Notes under the pieces: generated by a model | Seen by the model: only the letters and a program-made list of their open reading frames with translations | What the model was told of the DNA's origin: nothing | Databases searched by the model: none | NCBI RefSeq assembly: GCF_014648035.1 | Contig: NZ_BMQI01000007.1 | Span: forward strand, 1-64,000 | Direction: 5' to 3' | Source: Shewanella algicola | Lineage (GTDB): Bacteria > Pseudomonadota > Gammaproteobacteria > Enterobacterales > Shewanellaceae | Length of the DNA: 64,000 nt | Program-made: the position numbers and the translations under genes | Shown: positions 35,551 to 45,989 of the stretch, piece after piece | How positions within the stretch are numbered: the first letter of the stretch is position 1 | Layout of the letters: every line of letters begins with the position of its first letter

Positions 35551-35592
35551 AACCTCGGTTCTATTTTCTGATAAAATAGCCGAGGTTTTTTT
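35551..35592 (+). terminator. Terminator after the acetyltransferase
   Basis: AACCTCGG and CTATTTT pair with AAAATAG and CCGAGGTT across a small loop (35551-35588), then a run of T. A long GC-capped stem with a U tract. Confidence 0.88.
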
Positions 35593-35665
35593 GTGTCCTC
35601 TATATGGGTGTAACATTCGAGATGTGAGCCGATAACAGGGACGAGATAATGTTAAGGAACAGAGA

Positions 35666-36364
35666 TTGAACAAGAGCGTCGCGACAAATTTAATAGCCGC
35701 CATTTTTGTATTGGTCGGTTACGGCTTAGAACAGCAAATCGTATTCACCATTGGTTTATTTGCATTATCGGGTGCAATCACTAACTGGTTGGCCATTCAT
35801 ATGTTGTTTGAAAAGGTGCCCGGTTTATATGGCTCAGGAGTGGTGCCGTCGCGTTTTGAAGAGTTTAAGGCCGGTATTCAGCATTTAATGATGCAGCAAT
35901 TTTTTACTCAAGAAAATATCGATCGTTTTTTAACGAGTAGCAGTGCCAGTAATATTGATTTAACGCCAGTAATTGAAAAAATTGATTTAGCGCCTTCATT
36001 TGATGCACTGGTTGATACTATTGAAAAGTCGTCATTTGGTGGCATGCTGGCAATGTTTGGCGGCACTGAAGCGCTTATCCCATTAAAAGAACCTTTTATT
36101 GAGAAAATGAAACAATCTTTGGTAGAACTCGCGCAAAGTGATCAATTTAACGCTATTTTAGTGAATGAACTTGAGCAACCGAGTGTCATGGCCGATATGC
36201 AAGCTAAGGTCGCGAATATTGTTGAGCAACGCTTAAACGAGTTAACCCCAGAATTAGTGAAGCAGATTGTGCAAGATATGATTAAAAAGCACCTAGGCTG
36301 GTTAGTGGTATGGGGCGGCGTGTTTGGTGGCATTATTGGCGCGATTGCTGCGTTGGTGCAATGA
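35666..36364 (+). CDS. DUF445-family membrane protein
   Basis: 232 aa, starting at TTG 35666 with AGGAACAG upstream. Two N-terminal hydrophobic segments (about 5-25 and 27-45: NWLAIHMLFEK is the DUF445 hallmark) and a C-terminal one (HLGWLVVWGGVFGGIIGAIAAL) enclose a helical middle. DUF445 proteins are of unknown function. It probably shares no operon with its neighbours. Confidence 0.85.
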   Translation: MNKSVATNLIAAIFVLVGYGLEQQIVFTIGLFALSGAITNWLAIHMLFEKVPGLYGSGVVPSRFEEFKAGIQHLMMQQFFTQENIDRFLTSSSASNIDLTPVIEKIDLAPSFDALVDTIEKSSFGGMLAMFGGTEALIPLKEPFIEKMKQSLVELAQSDQFNAILVNELEQPSVMADMQAKVANIVEQRLNELTPELVKQIVQDMIKKHLGWLVVWGGVFGGIIGAIAALVQ

Positions 36365-36460
36365 GTCGATGGCGCTATAAGTCAATGGCGCAATAAGTTA
36401 CTCGCAAAAGCCTCTGCACACAGCAGATACAGTGTTTAATTCAATTTAACAGAGGTCAAT

Positions 36461-36811
36461 ATGAGCCAGCACAACAGTATTAATTATCTCGAAATACCAG
36501 TAAAAGATGTGCTGGCTACTAAAACCTTTTTTAACAAGGTGTTTGGGTGGCAATTTCAGGACTACGGTCCGCAATACAGCTGTTTTTTACAGGTGGGCAT
36601 TGACGGCGGTTTTTACCAGTCGCCTAGCCAGTTTACGTTAGCAACAGGTAGCCCATTGATTGTATTGTACAGCCAGGATTTAATGGCAACACAAACCGCA
36701 ATTACCCAAGCGGGTGGTTTGATTAGCCGTGATATTTTTAGTTTTCCTGGTGGTAGACGTTTTCATTTCACGGACGTAAATGGTAATGAATATGCGGTAT
36801 GGTCAGAATAA
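36461..36811 (+). CDS. VOC-superfamily (glyoxalase-like) protein
   Basis: 116 aa in one VOC unit: NYLEIPVKDVLATKTFFNKVFGWQFQDYGP, DGGFYQSPS, and GGRRFHFTDVNGNEYAVWS. The start has AGAGG upstream. This is the common small subgroup with possible metal ligands Glu and His. The substrate is unknown. The DUF1289 gene overlaps its 3' end by 32 bases. Confidence 0.8.
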   Translation: MSQHNSINYLEIPVKDVLATKTFFNKVFGWQFQDYGPQYSCFLQVGIDGGFYQSPSQFTLATGSPLIVLYSQDLMATQTAITQAGGLISRDIFSFPGGRRFHFTDVNGNEYAVWSE

Positions 36812-36986
36812 ACCAACAATTGACCCCCCTTGTGTTAGGCATTGCTGCTTAGACAGTAACGATGTGTGCTTAGGTTGTCATCGCTCATTAGATGAGATCT
36901 TGGCGTGGCATTCGATGAACGATCAACAAAAAAGCGCGCTAATCGCGATTTTGCAACAGCGCGCAATCGCAAGTCAAAATCGTTAA
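36780..36986 (+). CDS. DUF1289 small Cys-rich protein
   Basis: 68 aa. Cysteine pattern C-V-R-H-C-C...C-L-G-C-H-R-S-L-D-E-I is that of DUF1289, a likely Fe-S or zinc-binding family. Three in-frame ATGs (36780, 36786, 36792) compete; GGA lies about five bases before the first. It overlaps the VOC gene, so it is translated in the same transcript. Confidence 0.8.
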   Translation: MVMNMRYGQNKPTIDPPCVRHCCLDSNDVCLGCHRSLDEILAWHSMNDQQKSALIAILQQRAIASQNR

Positions 36987-37006
36987 CGGTATTGGTCTTA
37001 ATATTG

Positions 37007-37510
37007 TTATGTCGTTTGAGGCTCTATATCCGTTCTAAATAAGGTAAAACCACGCGCTTGATAGTTTTGCAATGCACTTGGGTGATCTAAAGAACAGGTA
37101 TGCACCCACACTCTTTGGGTATCAGGTAGTGCCCAAGCATGCTCAATGGCTTTAGTGAGTAAATAGCCGCCAAATCCTTGACCAATAAAGCGCCCTGCTA
37201 AACCAAAGTACATGATTTCGACATTGCCATCGTTTTGTTGCTGTAATTCAAAATAACCCGCTGGCGAACCATCCACGTACGCAACATACAAATGCAGGTT
37301 ATCGGCTTCGCTATAGGCTTGCCATTGGCTGTCTGTCCACGTCAGCTTATCAGTCCATTCCCATGCTGCGCCCACAAACTGATACAGAAATCGATTAAAT
37401 TGGTATTGCTTAATATTGACCTTAACCAAGCTCAAACCGTTTGCCTGTTGCTTAGCTTGCAGTTGGTTTGGGTTAGTCATTTCGAGATTAAAAATACTGA
37501 TGTCTGCCAT
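37007..37510 (-). CDS. GNAT-family N-acetyltransferase
   Basis: 167 aa. The acetyl-CoA loop is clear (FIGQGFGGYLLTKAIEHAW) after GYFELQQQNDGNVEIMYFGLAGR, and the end has HPSALQNYQARGFTLFRTD. It resembles phosphinothricin-type and other small-molecule acetylases, but the substrate is not assignable. It is transcribed convergently with the DUF1289 gene. Confidence 0.85.
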   Translation of the reverse strand: MADISIFNLEMTNPNQLQAKQQANGLSLVKVNIKQYQFNRFLYQFVGAAWEWTDKLTWTDSQWQAYSEADNLHLYVAYVDGSPAGYFELQQQNDGNVEIMYFGLAGRFIGQGFGGYLLTKAIEHAWALPDTQRVWVHTCSLDHPSALQNYQARGFTLFRTDIEPQTT

Positions 37511-37552
37511 GTTTTACCTTTACCGAAAACCAAATTTGACTAAGTTATACAA

Positions 37553-37578
37553 AAACACCACCGATTAAGGTGGTGTTT
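37553..37578. terminator. asnB terminator
   Basis: AAACACCACC (37553-37562), loop GATTAA, GGTGGTGTTT (37569-37578). A perfect 10-bp stem with flanking A and T runs, 17 bases past the asnB stop on the minus strand. Confidence 0.9.
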
Positions 37579-37594
37579 GTTATGCGACTTGCGA

Positions 37595-39259
37595 TTAATA
37601 GGCGCTAGCGTGAACGTTTTTCACTGCACGGCCCGATGGGTCGTTAATGCCTTGCAAGCTGGCGTCCCATAATAGTGCTTCTGGTGTAGAGCAAGCGACT
37701 GTTTTGCCGCCTGGTACGGTTTCTGCCGCACTGGTTAGTGGGAAGAACTCTTCAAAGAAGCTGCGATAGAAGTAGGCTTCTTTCGACTCTGGCGTGTTGT
37801 ATGGGAAACGGAATTTAGCGTTAGCAAATTGTACGTCATCCACATTAGCCGCAGCATGTTCTTTTAAGCCATCAATCCAAGAGTAGCCCACACCATCACT
37901 AAACTGTTCTTTTTGACGCCATACCACTTCTTTTGGTAATTTGTGCTCAAATGCTTCACGTAAAATGTGCTTCTCAATACGACCGTCTTTAGACATTTTA
38001 GCTTCTGGGTTTAACCGCATGGCCACGTCGATAAATTCTTTATCTAAAAAGGGTACGCGGGCTTCAAGTCCCCAGGCTGCCATGGCTTTGTTAGCACGTA
38101 AGCAGTCAAATAAGTGTAGCTTGTCTAATTTACGCACTAATTCTTCATGGAACGCTTGTGCGTTAGGCGCTTTATGGAAGTATAAGTAACCGCCAAACAA
38201 TTCATCTGCACCTTCGCCAGATAATACCATTTTAATGCCCATAGCTTTGATTTTTCGTGCCATTAAGTACATTGGCGTGGCAGCACGAATAGTGGTGACA
38301 TCGTATGTTTCTAAGTGATAAATCACTTCTTTAATGGCATCTAGACCTTCTTGGAACGTATAGATAATAGGGTGGTGAATGGTGCCAATGGCATCCGCCA
38401 CTTTTTGCGCCGCAACCAAGTCAGGAGACTCTGCTAAACCTACCGCAAATGAGTGAAGTTGCGGCCACCATGCACCCGTTTCGCCATCGTTTTCAATACG
38501 GTGCTTGGCATAAGTTTGAGTGATTGCAGAAATCACAGATGAGTCTAAACCACCTGATAAAAGCACACCGTAAGGCACATCTGACATTAACTGACGTTTT
38601 ACCGCGGCTTCTAATGCTTCACGTAATTCATCAACACTGGCAGGGTTATCTTTAACTGCGTCAAAGTCTTTCCAGTCACGTTGGTAATAGTGGGTTGGTT
38701 TGCCGTCGGCTGAATATAGGTACTGACCCGGTAAAAACTCTTCTACGGTTTTACACACTGGCATCAGTGCTTTCATTTCTGAAGCCACGTAAAAATTACC
38801 CGATGCATCAAAGCCAGTGTAAAGCGGAATAATACCAATATGATCTCGGCCAACTAAGTAAGTGCCTTTGGCTTTGTCGTACAGTACAAAAGCAAAGATG
38901 CCGTTAAGCTTGTCTAAAAAGTCGCAACCGTATTCTTGGTAAAGAGACAGGATGACTTCACAGTCTGAGTTAGTTTGATACTGGTATTTGTCACCTAACT
39001 GGGCTTTAAGCTGTTTGTGGTTATAGATCTCACCGTTTACCGCTAATACTATGTTGCCGTCTTGGCTAATAAGAGGTTGTGCGCCGTGGTCTACGTCAAC
39101 AATGGCTAGACGTTCATGCGCTAAAATTGCTTTGTCGTCTGCATAAATGCCAGACCAATCTGGTCCGCGGTGACGTAATAATTTTGACATTTCCAAGGCA
39201 ACTTGGCGTAGTTGGCTTGCATCTGTTTTGATATCTAAAATTGAGAATATTGAACACAT
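37595..39259 (-). CDS. asnB: Glutamine-hydrolysing asparagine synthetase B
   Basis: 554 aa (E. coli AsnB 554). It makes asparagine from aspartate, glutamine and ATP. The N-terminal glutaminase has nucleophile Cys2 (MCSIFSI), with RHRGPD and GEIYNHKQL motifs. The synthetase domain has the ATP pyrophosphatase loop LLSGGLDSS and the downstream SGEGADELFGGY block. It is monocistronic with a 437-base upstream region. It converges on the acetyltransferase via the terminator. Confidence 0.97.
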   Translation of the reverse strand: MCSIFSILDIKTDASQLRQVALEMSKLLRHRGPDWSGIYADDKAILAHERLAIVDVDHGAQPLISQDGNIVLAVNGEIYNHKQLKAQLGDKYQYQTNSDCEVILSLYQEYGCDFLDKLNGIFAFVLYDKAKGTYLVGRDHIGIIPLYTGFDASGNFYVASEMKALMPVCKTVEEFLPGQYLYSADGKPTHYYQRDWKDFDAVKDNPASVDELREALEAAVKRQLMSDVPYGVLLSGGLDSSVISAITQTYAKHRIENDGETGAWWPQLHSFAVGLAESPDLVAAQKVADAIGTIHHPIIYTFQEGLDAIKEVIYHLETYDVTTIRAATPMYLMARKIKAMGIKMVLSGEGADELFGGYLYFHKAPNAQAFHEELVRKLDKLHLFDCLRANKAMAAWGLEARVPFLDKEFIDVAMRLNPEAKMSKDGRIEKHILREAFEHKLPKEVVWRQKEQFSDGVGYSWIDGLKEHAAANVDDVQFANAKFRFPYNTPESKEAYFYRSFFEEFFPLTSAAETVPGGKTVACSTPEALLWDASLQGINDPSGRAVKNVHASAY

Positions 39260-39642
39260 AATACGGCTCCAGCAGCGTTGGCTAATCTTTATCTGTTTGC
39301 TACTTTGCCAGCATTTTCGTTAACTGCCAAGTTAGTTTTTTGAGATAACGTCATAAATATGGTCTTTTTAATGATTTAATCTTTATTATCGCTGCCTTTA
39401 AATGATGTTTACCTAAAGAAGTGCACTTTTTATTGATGAATTGACAATTATATTGCTTATATCGTCAAGATTTTTACGATTTAACAATTCATTTTAATTA
39501 AATGCATAGTTGCACTGAACGAGTGCGTTTGCCGTTTATTTGAGCAAATTGGCTGTGATCACCGTTTTGCTGGAGATGTCGATGTTAAAGTGGGCTGATT
39601 ATGCACCGATGCAATGCACAACAATTGTGCATAAAACACCAT
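39260..39642. other. Intergenic region upstream of asnB
   Basis: AT-rich stretch of about 380 bases with no ORF of interest. It holds one perfect palindrome, ATGCACAA-CAA-TTGTGCAT (39614-39632), directly beside the terminator of the M28 gene. It could be an operator or a second termination hairpin. The asnB promoter must lie here, but I cannot fix it. Confidence 0.4.
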
Positions 39643-39671
39643 AAAAAAAGCCCATCAACGAGTTGATGGGC
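39643..39671 (-). terminator. Terminator of the M28 peptidase gene
   Basis: On the minus strand GCCCATCAAC, loop TC, GTTGATGGGC, followed by seven T (39643-39649 on the plus strand are A). A perfect 10-bp stem with U tract, 26 bases past the stop. Confidence 0.93.
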
Positions 39672-39696
39672 AAATCCTTGGGTAGGAAGGAATAAG

Positions 39697-41349
39697 TTAT
39701 TTGGCTGGCCGTAATGAGTGAAACTCTGAGTCGGCATAATACCCTGGCCAATGTTGATTATTGCCAAGCGTTTGTGCTGCTTGGTAATAAACCGCTAAAT
39801 CTTGCAGTGCACCCGATAGGTCCCATTCAGCTCGATAATGATCGCATACATTGTGATAACAGCCTTTCATGGTATTGCTCATGGCAGCTTTGTATTGCGC
39901 GGTGGTTTCATCGAGCGGTTCAGCGCCACCCCCAGCAAATACCGCAGGTACACCTAATTTGGCAAAGCTGAAGTGATCTGAGCGAAAAAATCCGCCCGAT
40001 GCAGGATTGCTTTCGCCAGTGGTGACCCGGTTTTGACTTGCCGCAGCCTTATCTAAATACACTTCTAACTCAGACTGGCCTTTGCCGACAATGGTGTAAT
40101 CTTTGGTTTTGCCATACACATTGGTACTGTCGAGGTTAAACACTGCAACCGTTTTATCGATGGGATAAATTGGGTTTGCAGCGTAGTAGCGTGAGCCGAG
40201 TAGGCCTTGCTCTTCACCTGTGGTGGCAATAAAGGTCAGCGAGCGTTTAAGGCCTTGGCCTGCTTTTGCTTGCTTAGCAAATTGACGGGCTATTTCTAAA
40301 ATACCCGCGGTGCCAGAAGCGTTATCTAATGCGCCATTATAGATTTGATCACCTGCTTTGCTGTCATCTTTACCGATATGATCCCAATGGGCGGTAAACA
40401 CAATGTGTTCATCAACCTGGCTACTGCCAGCTAAAGTCGCTACGACGTTGTAACTGTTGGCGTAGTCAGCTTTATTAGCAAATTTAATCGAGGCGGTTTG
40501 CGCTAATTCAACGTTTAATGCACTGTCGGCAGCCCGGTCCATTAACGCGCTGAGTGACAAGCCGGCTTTATCAAATAAACGGTTAGCAGCGTCTAATGTT
40601 ATCCAACCTTCGACTTGTACCCGAGCATCTTGTTGGGCTTTGGCGAGCACTAAATCTTGTTGAGGGCCAGTCCAGCTGTTTTCAACCACTGACCAAGGGT
40701 AAGAGGCTGGCTTAGTGTCATGAATAATGATGGCGCCCAGCGCTCCTTGTCGGCTGGCTTCTTCAAATTTATAGCTCCAGCGGCCATAATAGGTCATGGC
40801 TTTGCCATTGAACTTTTGTTCATCAGGATGTGCAAAACCGGGGTCGTTAACCAATATGACAGCAATTTTGCCTTTCATGTCGAGGTCTTGGTAATCGTTC
40901 CAATTATATTCAGGGGCATTGATGCCATAACCCACGAAAACCAGTGGTGCATTTTTTATACTGACTTGATTGTTATCGTGCCGACTGCCAAGCACCACAT
41001 CTTGGCGATACTGTAAATCAATGCCTGCTAAACTGACTTGCTGTTGTTCGCTGGCGGTATAACTCACCATAGGCACAGGTTGTAAATAGCTGCCGTTGAC
41101 GGCGCCTGATAGGCCCATATCTTTAAATGCGGCAGATAGGTAATCGAGTGTGAGTTTTTCACCGAGGGTAGTCGGTGCACGGCCTTCAAACTTGTCTGAT
41201 GACAAGGTTTTAATATCAGATCTAAAGCGTTGCTCGTCGAAACTGACTGAAATGGGTGCGACCTGAGCAATGGGTGTTATTGTGCTGGCATCGTCACCAT
41301 TACATGCACTGAGCAGCGCAATAGCGCAAAAAGGAAACCATCGTTTCAT
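39697..41349 (-). CDS. Secreted M28-family aminopeptidase (lipoprotein) with PA domain
   Basis: 550 aa. Lipoprotein signal with lipobox LLSAC at residues 12-16. A protease-associated domain (about 125-255) is inserted before the M28 catalytic domain (from about 290). Zinc site motifs are HWDHIG, DNASGTAGILE, TTGEEQGLLGS, FNLDS and SDHFSFAKLGVPA. It probably removes N-terminal residues from peptides at the outer membrane or cell surface. It lies between nagD and asnB. Confidence 0.92.
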   Translation of the reverse strand: MKRWFPFCAIALLSACNGDDASTITPIAQVAPISVSFDEQRFRSDIKTLSSDKFEGRAPTTLGEKLTLDYLSAAFKDMGLSGAVNGSYLQPVPMVSYTASEQQQVSLAGIDLQYRQDVVLGSRHDNNQVSIKNAPLVFVGYGINAPEYNWNDYQDLDMKGKIAVILVNDPGFAHPDEQKFNGKAMTYYGRWSYKFEEASRQGALGAIIIHDTKPASYPWSVVENSWTGPQQDLVLAKAQQDARVQVEGWITLDAANRLFDKAGLSLSALMDRAADSALNVELAQTASIKFANKADYANSYNVVATLAGSSQVDEHIVFTAHWDHIGKDDSKAGDQIYNGALDNASGTAGILEIARQFAKQAKAGQGLKRSLTFIATTGEEQGLLGSRYYAANPIYPIDKTVAVFNLDSTNVYGKTKDYTIVGKGQSELEVYLDKAAASQNRVTTGESNPASGGFFRSDHFSFAKLGVPAVFAGGGAEPLDETTAQYKAAMSNTMKGCYHNVCDHYRAEWDLSGALQDLAVYYQAAQTLGNNQHWPGYYADSEFHSLRPAK

Positions 41350-41476
41350 GCTCTATCCTGATTATCGTTTTTATATTTTCGGATCAGCATAATGGATCAA
41401 GCCAGCGCGCGATGACAAGGGCACTGGCTTGAAAATATGTTACCTAATGTAAATGAAATGTTTACGCTAAACGAGC

Positions 41477-42223
41477 TTACACCACGTCAATGTCGCCTGC
41501 ACAGGCAAACACATGGTTCGGTCTGAATGGTTCTTTTTCAATATCTCCCATTTGGCTCACGCCACTGGTAACCAAAATGGTTTCGAGACCGGCTTGGAAA
41601 CCCGCCAAAATATCGGTGCGCATATTGTCACCAATAATAATGGTGTTTTCAGAATGCCCTTGAATATGATTCAGCGCCGAGCGAATAATCCATGAGCTGG
41701 GTTTACCCACATAAAATGGCATTTTGCCGGTTATCCGCTCAATGGCGGCACACAATGCACCACAAGCTGGGCTATAAGCCGGACCATGGGTGTCTGGGTT
41801 GGTAGCAATAAAACGCGCGCCGCCAGCCACAAAACGAGATGCTTTATGGATCATGTCCCAGTTGTATGAACGTGTTTCGCCCACAATCACAAAATCTGGG
41901 TTAATGTCGGTTATGGTAAAGCCTGCGTTGTATAACTCATGGGTGAGAGCACCTTCCCCAATCACAAAGGCTTTAGTACCGGTTTGGTGTTTAAGAAAAT
42001 CAGCTGTTGCCATTGCCGAAGTATAAAAGCAGGTTTCGGGCACATTAATGCCCGCCGCACCCAGACGGTTTTGTAAGTCTTTACCGGTTTGTACAGGATA
42101 ATTAGTGAGGATAACCAGCGGGTTGCCTTGCTCTAGTACGCGGTGAATAAATTTATCACTACCAGGAATTAACTTGTTGTCGTGCAGTAACACACCATCA
42201 ATATCACATATAATATTTTTCAT
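41477..42223 (-). CDS. nagD: NagD-type HAD phosphatase
   Basis: 248 aa (E. coli NagD 250). HAD superfamily class IIA, a nucleotide (UMP) phosphatase in E. coli. Motif I DIDGVLL, motif II ILTNYP, and motif IV GDNMRTDILAGFQAG are all present. It is distant from any nag operon here, so a housekeeping role is more likely than amino-sugar use. It is followed by a loose hairpin (AAGCCAG...CTGGCTT, 41399-41430). Confidence 0.92.
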   Translation of the reverse strand: MKNIICDIDGVLLHDNKLIPGSDKFIHRVLEQGNPLVILTNYPVQTGKDLQNRLGAAGINVPETCFYTSAMATADFLKHQTGTKAFVIGEGALTHELYNAGFTITDINPDFVIVGETRSYNWDMIHKASRFVAGGARFIATNPDTHGPAYSPACGALCAAIERITGKMPFYVGKPSSWIIRSALNHIQGHSENTIIIGDNMRTDILAGFQAGLETILVTSGVSQMGDIEKEPFRPNHVFACAGDIDVV

Positions 42224-42681
42224 TCTTTCATTTCTTCCTTCAAATACAACCTACTTACATCTAATGCTAATTCAGGCCAGAAAACAACGATTAAATGCAA
42301 AAAAATACAGGCTTGAGAGGCGTAAACCTGAGATAGTGACTAAGGCATAAATGATGAGGTTTCGATAAGTTAGGATCTACTTTTTGCGATTATCTTGCTT
42401 TTTGTTCGGATGCTAAAGCACTTATTTAATACTCTTTTGAACGAGGCTCAAAAAATAAAAAAAAGATACCAATGTCATTCCTATGTAAGTCAGGCTAAAG
42501 TATGATGAAGTTATAAATTTGTGAGGGATTATAAGTTTGTGACACTTTAGGCTGTGCCCACACACATATTAATGACGAATATCGACCTAGATCTGATTAC
42601 TTGTGTGCCGTTAATGACAGTCTTATCGCCCGGCTATATCCTATAAGATAATTTGGGATGCACATTTAAGGTTCCTCAATA
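42224..42681. other. Intergenic region upstream of the chemotaxis receptor
   Basis: 458 bases with no credible ORF, RNA gene or repeat. I looked for a sigma28 motility promoter (TAAA-N15-GCCGATAA) and found only a partial CTAAAGTATG near 42497. The receptor's promoter is therefore unresolved. Confidence 0.35.
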
Positions 42682-44295
42682 ATGTTTGATTTATCAATCA
42701 AAAGAATGCTTCAAATAACCAGCGCACTTGCTTTATCCGCAATGATTACTCTTGCTTGGATAGGCAGTTCTCAGCAGTCACAAATTCATAAGCGTGTCGT
42801 TAACGAAGAAGCTCAAGTCGATGCTATTTTTGCACTCAAAGATACGCGATATTACGTGGTACAAATTCAACAATTTTTAACCGATGTCGGTGCCACCAAA
42901 AGTGATGAAGCAAAAGCTGAAGCGCTTGAAAGCCTAAATGGTGCACTGGCCCAGCTTGATATACTCATTGATGCTGCCCCTGAGTTTTATCAGCAAGCCC
43001 AAGGTATTAAACGTAAAGTCAACGATGTGTATAAATCTGGGATAAATATGGCCGATGCTTATTTAATTCAGGGCACAGAGGCGGGCAATCACTTGATGAA
43101 AGGTTCTGGCGGCTTTGATGAGGTCTCATCAGATCTTGCTGATGATTTAGACAAACTGGCTAATCAAATTGATCAACATTATAACACTGCAGTAAAACAG
43201 ACTTTGTCAGCGAATGAGACTGCGGCGCGGGTGCAGTTTTGGGGCAACCTTACTTTGGGCGTATTTCTTGCCATGATTTTGTTTGGGTTATATCGCGCAA
43301 TTATTAATCCATTGAGGAAATTGGATGAATCGATGCGCAATGTTGCATCGGGTGCTAAAGATTTAACGGTCAAACTTGATGACAGCGGCGACACTGAAAT
43401 CGCTAAAGTGGCGAGTAGTTTTAATGTGTTTGTAAAGCAAATTCACGATTTAATTACCGACTTTAATGACAATAGCCAACAATTAGGTACGGCCAGTGCG
43501 CAGTTAACATCAAGCAGCAATGAGACGTTATCAGGTATGCAGCGTCTACAAAGCGAAACTGAACAAGTCGCTACTGCGATGAATCAAATGCAAGCAACGG
43601 TCATTGAAGTCGCTAACAATGCAGAGTTGGCTGCACAAGCAGCAAAAGACTCCGATACCCAAGCTGGGCAAGGTGATAAGGTTGTTCAACAGACGATTAC
43701 CTCGATAGAGCAATTGGCAAATGGGGTAGAGCAAGCAGCCAGTGCGTTGCATCAATTAGAAAAAGATACCGATAACATCGGCAGTATTTTAGAAGTGATT
43801 CGCAGTATTTCTGATCAAACTAACTTACTGGCTCTTAATGCGGCTATTGAAGCTGCCCGCGCCGGTGAGCATGGCCGTGGTTTTGCGGTTGTGGCTGATG
43901 AAGTGCGTACGCTATCAAAACGTACACAAGATTCAACTAATCAAATTCAACAAATGATTTCACAATTACAAGCAGGTGTGAAAGATGCCGTGTCGGTGAT
44001 GGATTCAAGTCGTCAACAAGCGTTAAACAGTACCGAACAAGCAGCCCTTGCTGGCGAGGCGTTATCGAGCATTACCCATTCTGTAGCGACGATTGCCAAT
44101 ATGGCGACTCAAATTGCCACCGCAGCAGAAGAACAAACAGCAGTAACAGATGAGATTAATCGCAATATTGTTAATATCAGTGATGAGGCTGGTTTAACAG
44201 CAACCAATGCGCAGCAATCTTACAGCGCCAGTGTCCAAGTTGATGAGTTGTCACAGCAGCTACGCAGTCAAATTGGTCAGTTTAAAACCCATTAA
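42682..44295 (+). CDS. Methyl-accepting chemotaxis protein
   Basis: 537 aa. Transmembrane helix 1 (about 10-30), a helical periplasmic sensor (about 31-190) with a long four-helix character, helix 2 (about 190-210), HAMP (210-265), then the signalling domain. The conserved tip reads [36 protein letters not shown]. There is no C-terminal NWETF-type pentapeptide, so adaptation may rely on other receptors. The ligand is unknown. Transcription ends at the hairpin at 44313-44344. Confidence 0.93.
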   Translation: MFDLSIKRMLQITSALALSAMITLAWIGSSQQSQIHKRVVNEEAQVDAIFALKDTRYYVVQIQQFLTDVGATKSDEAKAEALESLNGALAQLDILIDAAPEFYQQAQGIKRKVNDVYKSGINMADAYLIQGTEAGNHLMKGSGGFDEVSSDLADDLDKLANQIDQHYNTAVKQTLSANETAARVQFWGNLTLGVFLAMILFGLYRAIINPLRKLDESMRNVASGAKDLTVKLDDSGDTEIAKVASSFNVFVKQIHDLITDFNDNSQQLGTASAQLTSSSNETLSGMQRLQSETEQVATAMNQMQATVIEVANNAELAAQAAKDSDTQAGQGDKVVQQTITSIEQLANGVEQAASALHQLEKDTDNIGSILEVIRSISDQTNLLALNAAIEAARAGEHGRGFAVVADEVRTLSKRTQDSTNQIQQMISQLQAGVKDAVSVMDSSRQQALNSTEQAALAGEALSSITHSVATIANMATQIATAAEEQTAVTDEINRNIVNISDEAGLTATNAQQSYSASVQVDELSQQLRSQIGQFKTH

Positions 44296-44312
44296 TGTAT
44301 AGCGCCAAATAC

Positions 44313-44346
44313 AAAAATGCCTGTTATTGCTAACAGGCATTTTTTA
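44313..44346. terminator. Bidirectional terminator between the receptor and sdaA
   Basis: AAAAATGCCTGTTA (44313-44326), loop TTGC, TAACAGGCATTTTT (44331-44344). A perfect stem with A and T tracts, between convergent genes. Confidence 0.93.
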
Positions 44347-44391
44347 TTATGTTGATGCGGTTCATGTTAAACAATAAACCGCCGATTAGGC

Positions 44392-45768
44392 TTAACATTC
44401 AACGATGTTAACCGCTAAACCACCTTTGGCGGTTTCTTTGTATTTACTGCGCATGTCTTTGCCGGTGTCCATCATGGTTTTGATGACTTTGTCTAGCGAC
44501 ACCTTATGGTTACCGTCGCCACGCAGAGCCATGCGTGAAGCATTAATGGCTTTTACCGCGCCCATGGCATTTCGTTCAATGCACGGCACTTGCACCAGGC
44601 CACCAACAGGGTCGCAGGTTAGCCCTAGGTTATGTTCCATACCAATTTCAGCGGCGTTTTCAACGTGCTCAACGGTGCCGCCCATAATCTCGGTTAGTGC
44701 TGCAGCCGCCATAGAACAGGCTACGCCAACTTCACCCTGACAGCCCACTTCAGCACCAGAGATAGAGGCGTTTTTCTTGTATAAAATACCGATAGCCGCA
44801 GCGGTGAGTAAATAACGGCTACACACATCAATATCGACTTCTTGAACAAACATATCGTAGTAACACAATACTGCTGGGATAATACCGGCTGCACCGTTGG
44901 TTGGCGCGGTGACGACGCGATCGCCCGCGGCATTTTGCTCGTTAACCGATAATGCAAATAAGTCGACCCAGTCCATTGCTGTTAATGGGTCAATATTATT
45001 ACGTCCTTCAGCTTTTAAACGACGATACAGAGCAGGCGCTCGGCGGCGCAGTTTTAAGCCGCCTGGTAAAATACCTTCTTTTTGATAACCGCGTTCAACG
45101 CAGTTTTTCATGGTTTGCCAGATATGCCACAAACCTTGCTTTACTTCGTCTTCGCTGGCGATACTCAGTTCGTTAGCCATCATTAAAGACGAAATACTTA
45201 AACCGTTATCACAGCACAGTTGCAGTAATTGCAACGCACTATTGAAGTCGTATGGCGCCTGTTCAATTGGCGTTGCTGGCGAGGCATTTCGTTGGGTGAT
45301 TTCATCTTCATCAAGAATAAAGCCGCCACCAACAGAGTAATAAGTGCGTTGATAAATGCATTCACCTTTTGCCAAAGCATATAAGGTCATGGCATTGGCG
45401 TGTGCTGGTAGGGTTTTACGTCTGTGGTAAGTGATACCGTCATCACGAGTAAACTTCACTGAGCGTCCATCGACGAGAGCCAGCTTTTGACTGCTAGAGA
45501 CGGTTTCTAAAATGGCATCAATAGCATCGGTATCGACCGTTTCTGGGTCTTCACCCATTAGGCCCAAAATCACCGCTTTACCAGTGCCATGACCTTTACC
45601 TGTTTGGCCAAGGGAGCCAAACAATTCTGCTTGTAATTCATCGGTTTGTTCCAATAAATTATTGTCTGCAACATGTTGGATAAAAACTTTACCGGCTTTC
45701 ATAGGGCCCACTGTGTGTGAGCTTGAAGGGCCGATGCCAATTTTAAACATGTCAAATACGCTAATCAT
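44392..45768 (-). CDS. sdaA: L-serine ammonia-lyase (Fe-S)
   Basis: 458 aa (E. coli SdaA 454). It deaminates L-serine to pyruvate using a [4Fe-4S] cluster. N-terminal beta domain starts [25 protein letters not shown]. The cluster ligands are the Cys in [21 protein letters not shown] and VPCIERNAM. The [16 protein letters not shown] block is typical of the alpha region. Single gene, convergent with the receptor gene. Confidence 0.95.
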   Translation of the reverse strand: MISVFDMFKIGIGPSSSHTVGPMKAGKVFIQHVADNNLLEQTDELQAELFGSLGQTGKGHGTGKAVILGLMGEDPETVDTDAIDAILETVSSSQKLALVDGRSVKFTRDDGITYHRRKTLPAHANAMTLYALAKGECIYQRTYYSVGGGFILDEDEITQRNASPATPIEQAPYDFNSALQLLQLCCDNGLSISSLMMANELSIASEDEVKQGLWHIWQTMKNCVERGYQKEGILPGGLKLRRRAPALYRRLKAEGRNNIDPLTAMDWVDLFALSVNEQNAAGDRVVTAPTNGAAGIIPAVLCYYDMFVQEVDIDVCSRYLLTAAAIGILYKKNASISGAEVGCQGEVGVACSMAAAALTEIMGGTVEHVENAAEIGMEHNLGLTCDPVGGLVQVPCIERNAMGAVKAINASRMALRGDGNHKVSLDKVIKTMMDTGKDMRSKYKETAKGGLAVNIVEC

Positions 45769-45989
45769 CTTGAGTAACCCTTGCTGAGTCGTTTATTGTT
45801 TTGATTATTAATGAGTATAATCGCCTTATATCAACTTGGCGGTTTATCTCTTTTGTCGGCAGAGTATCCCATAGTTTGATGCATGACAGTTCATTAGATT
45901 TTTTTATGCATAATTTTTCACATTAGCTTGCCTTATCATGCACAATAACGACAAGTTAACGACGCTGACGATAGTACTAGGGGAACAGT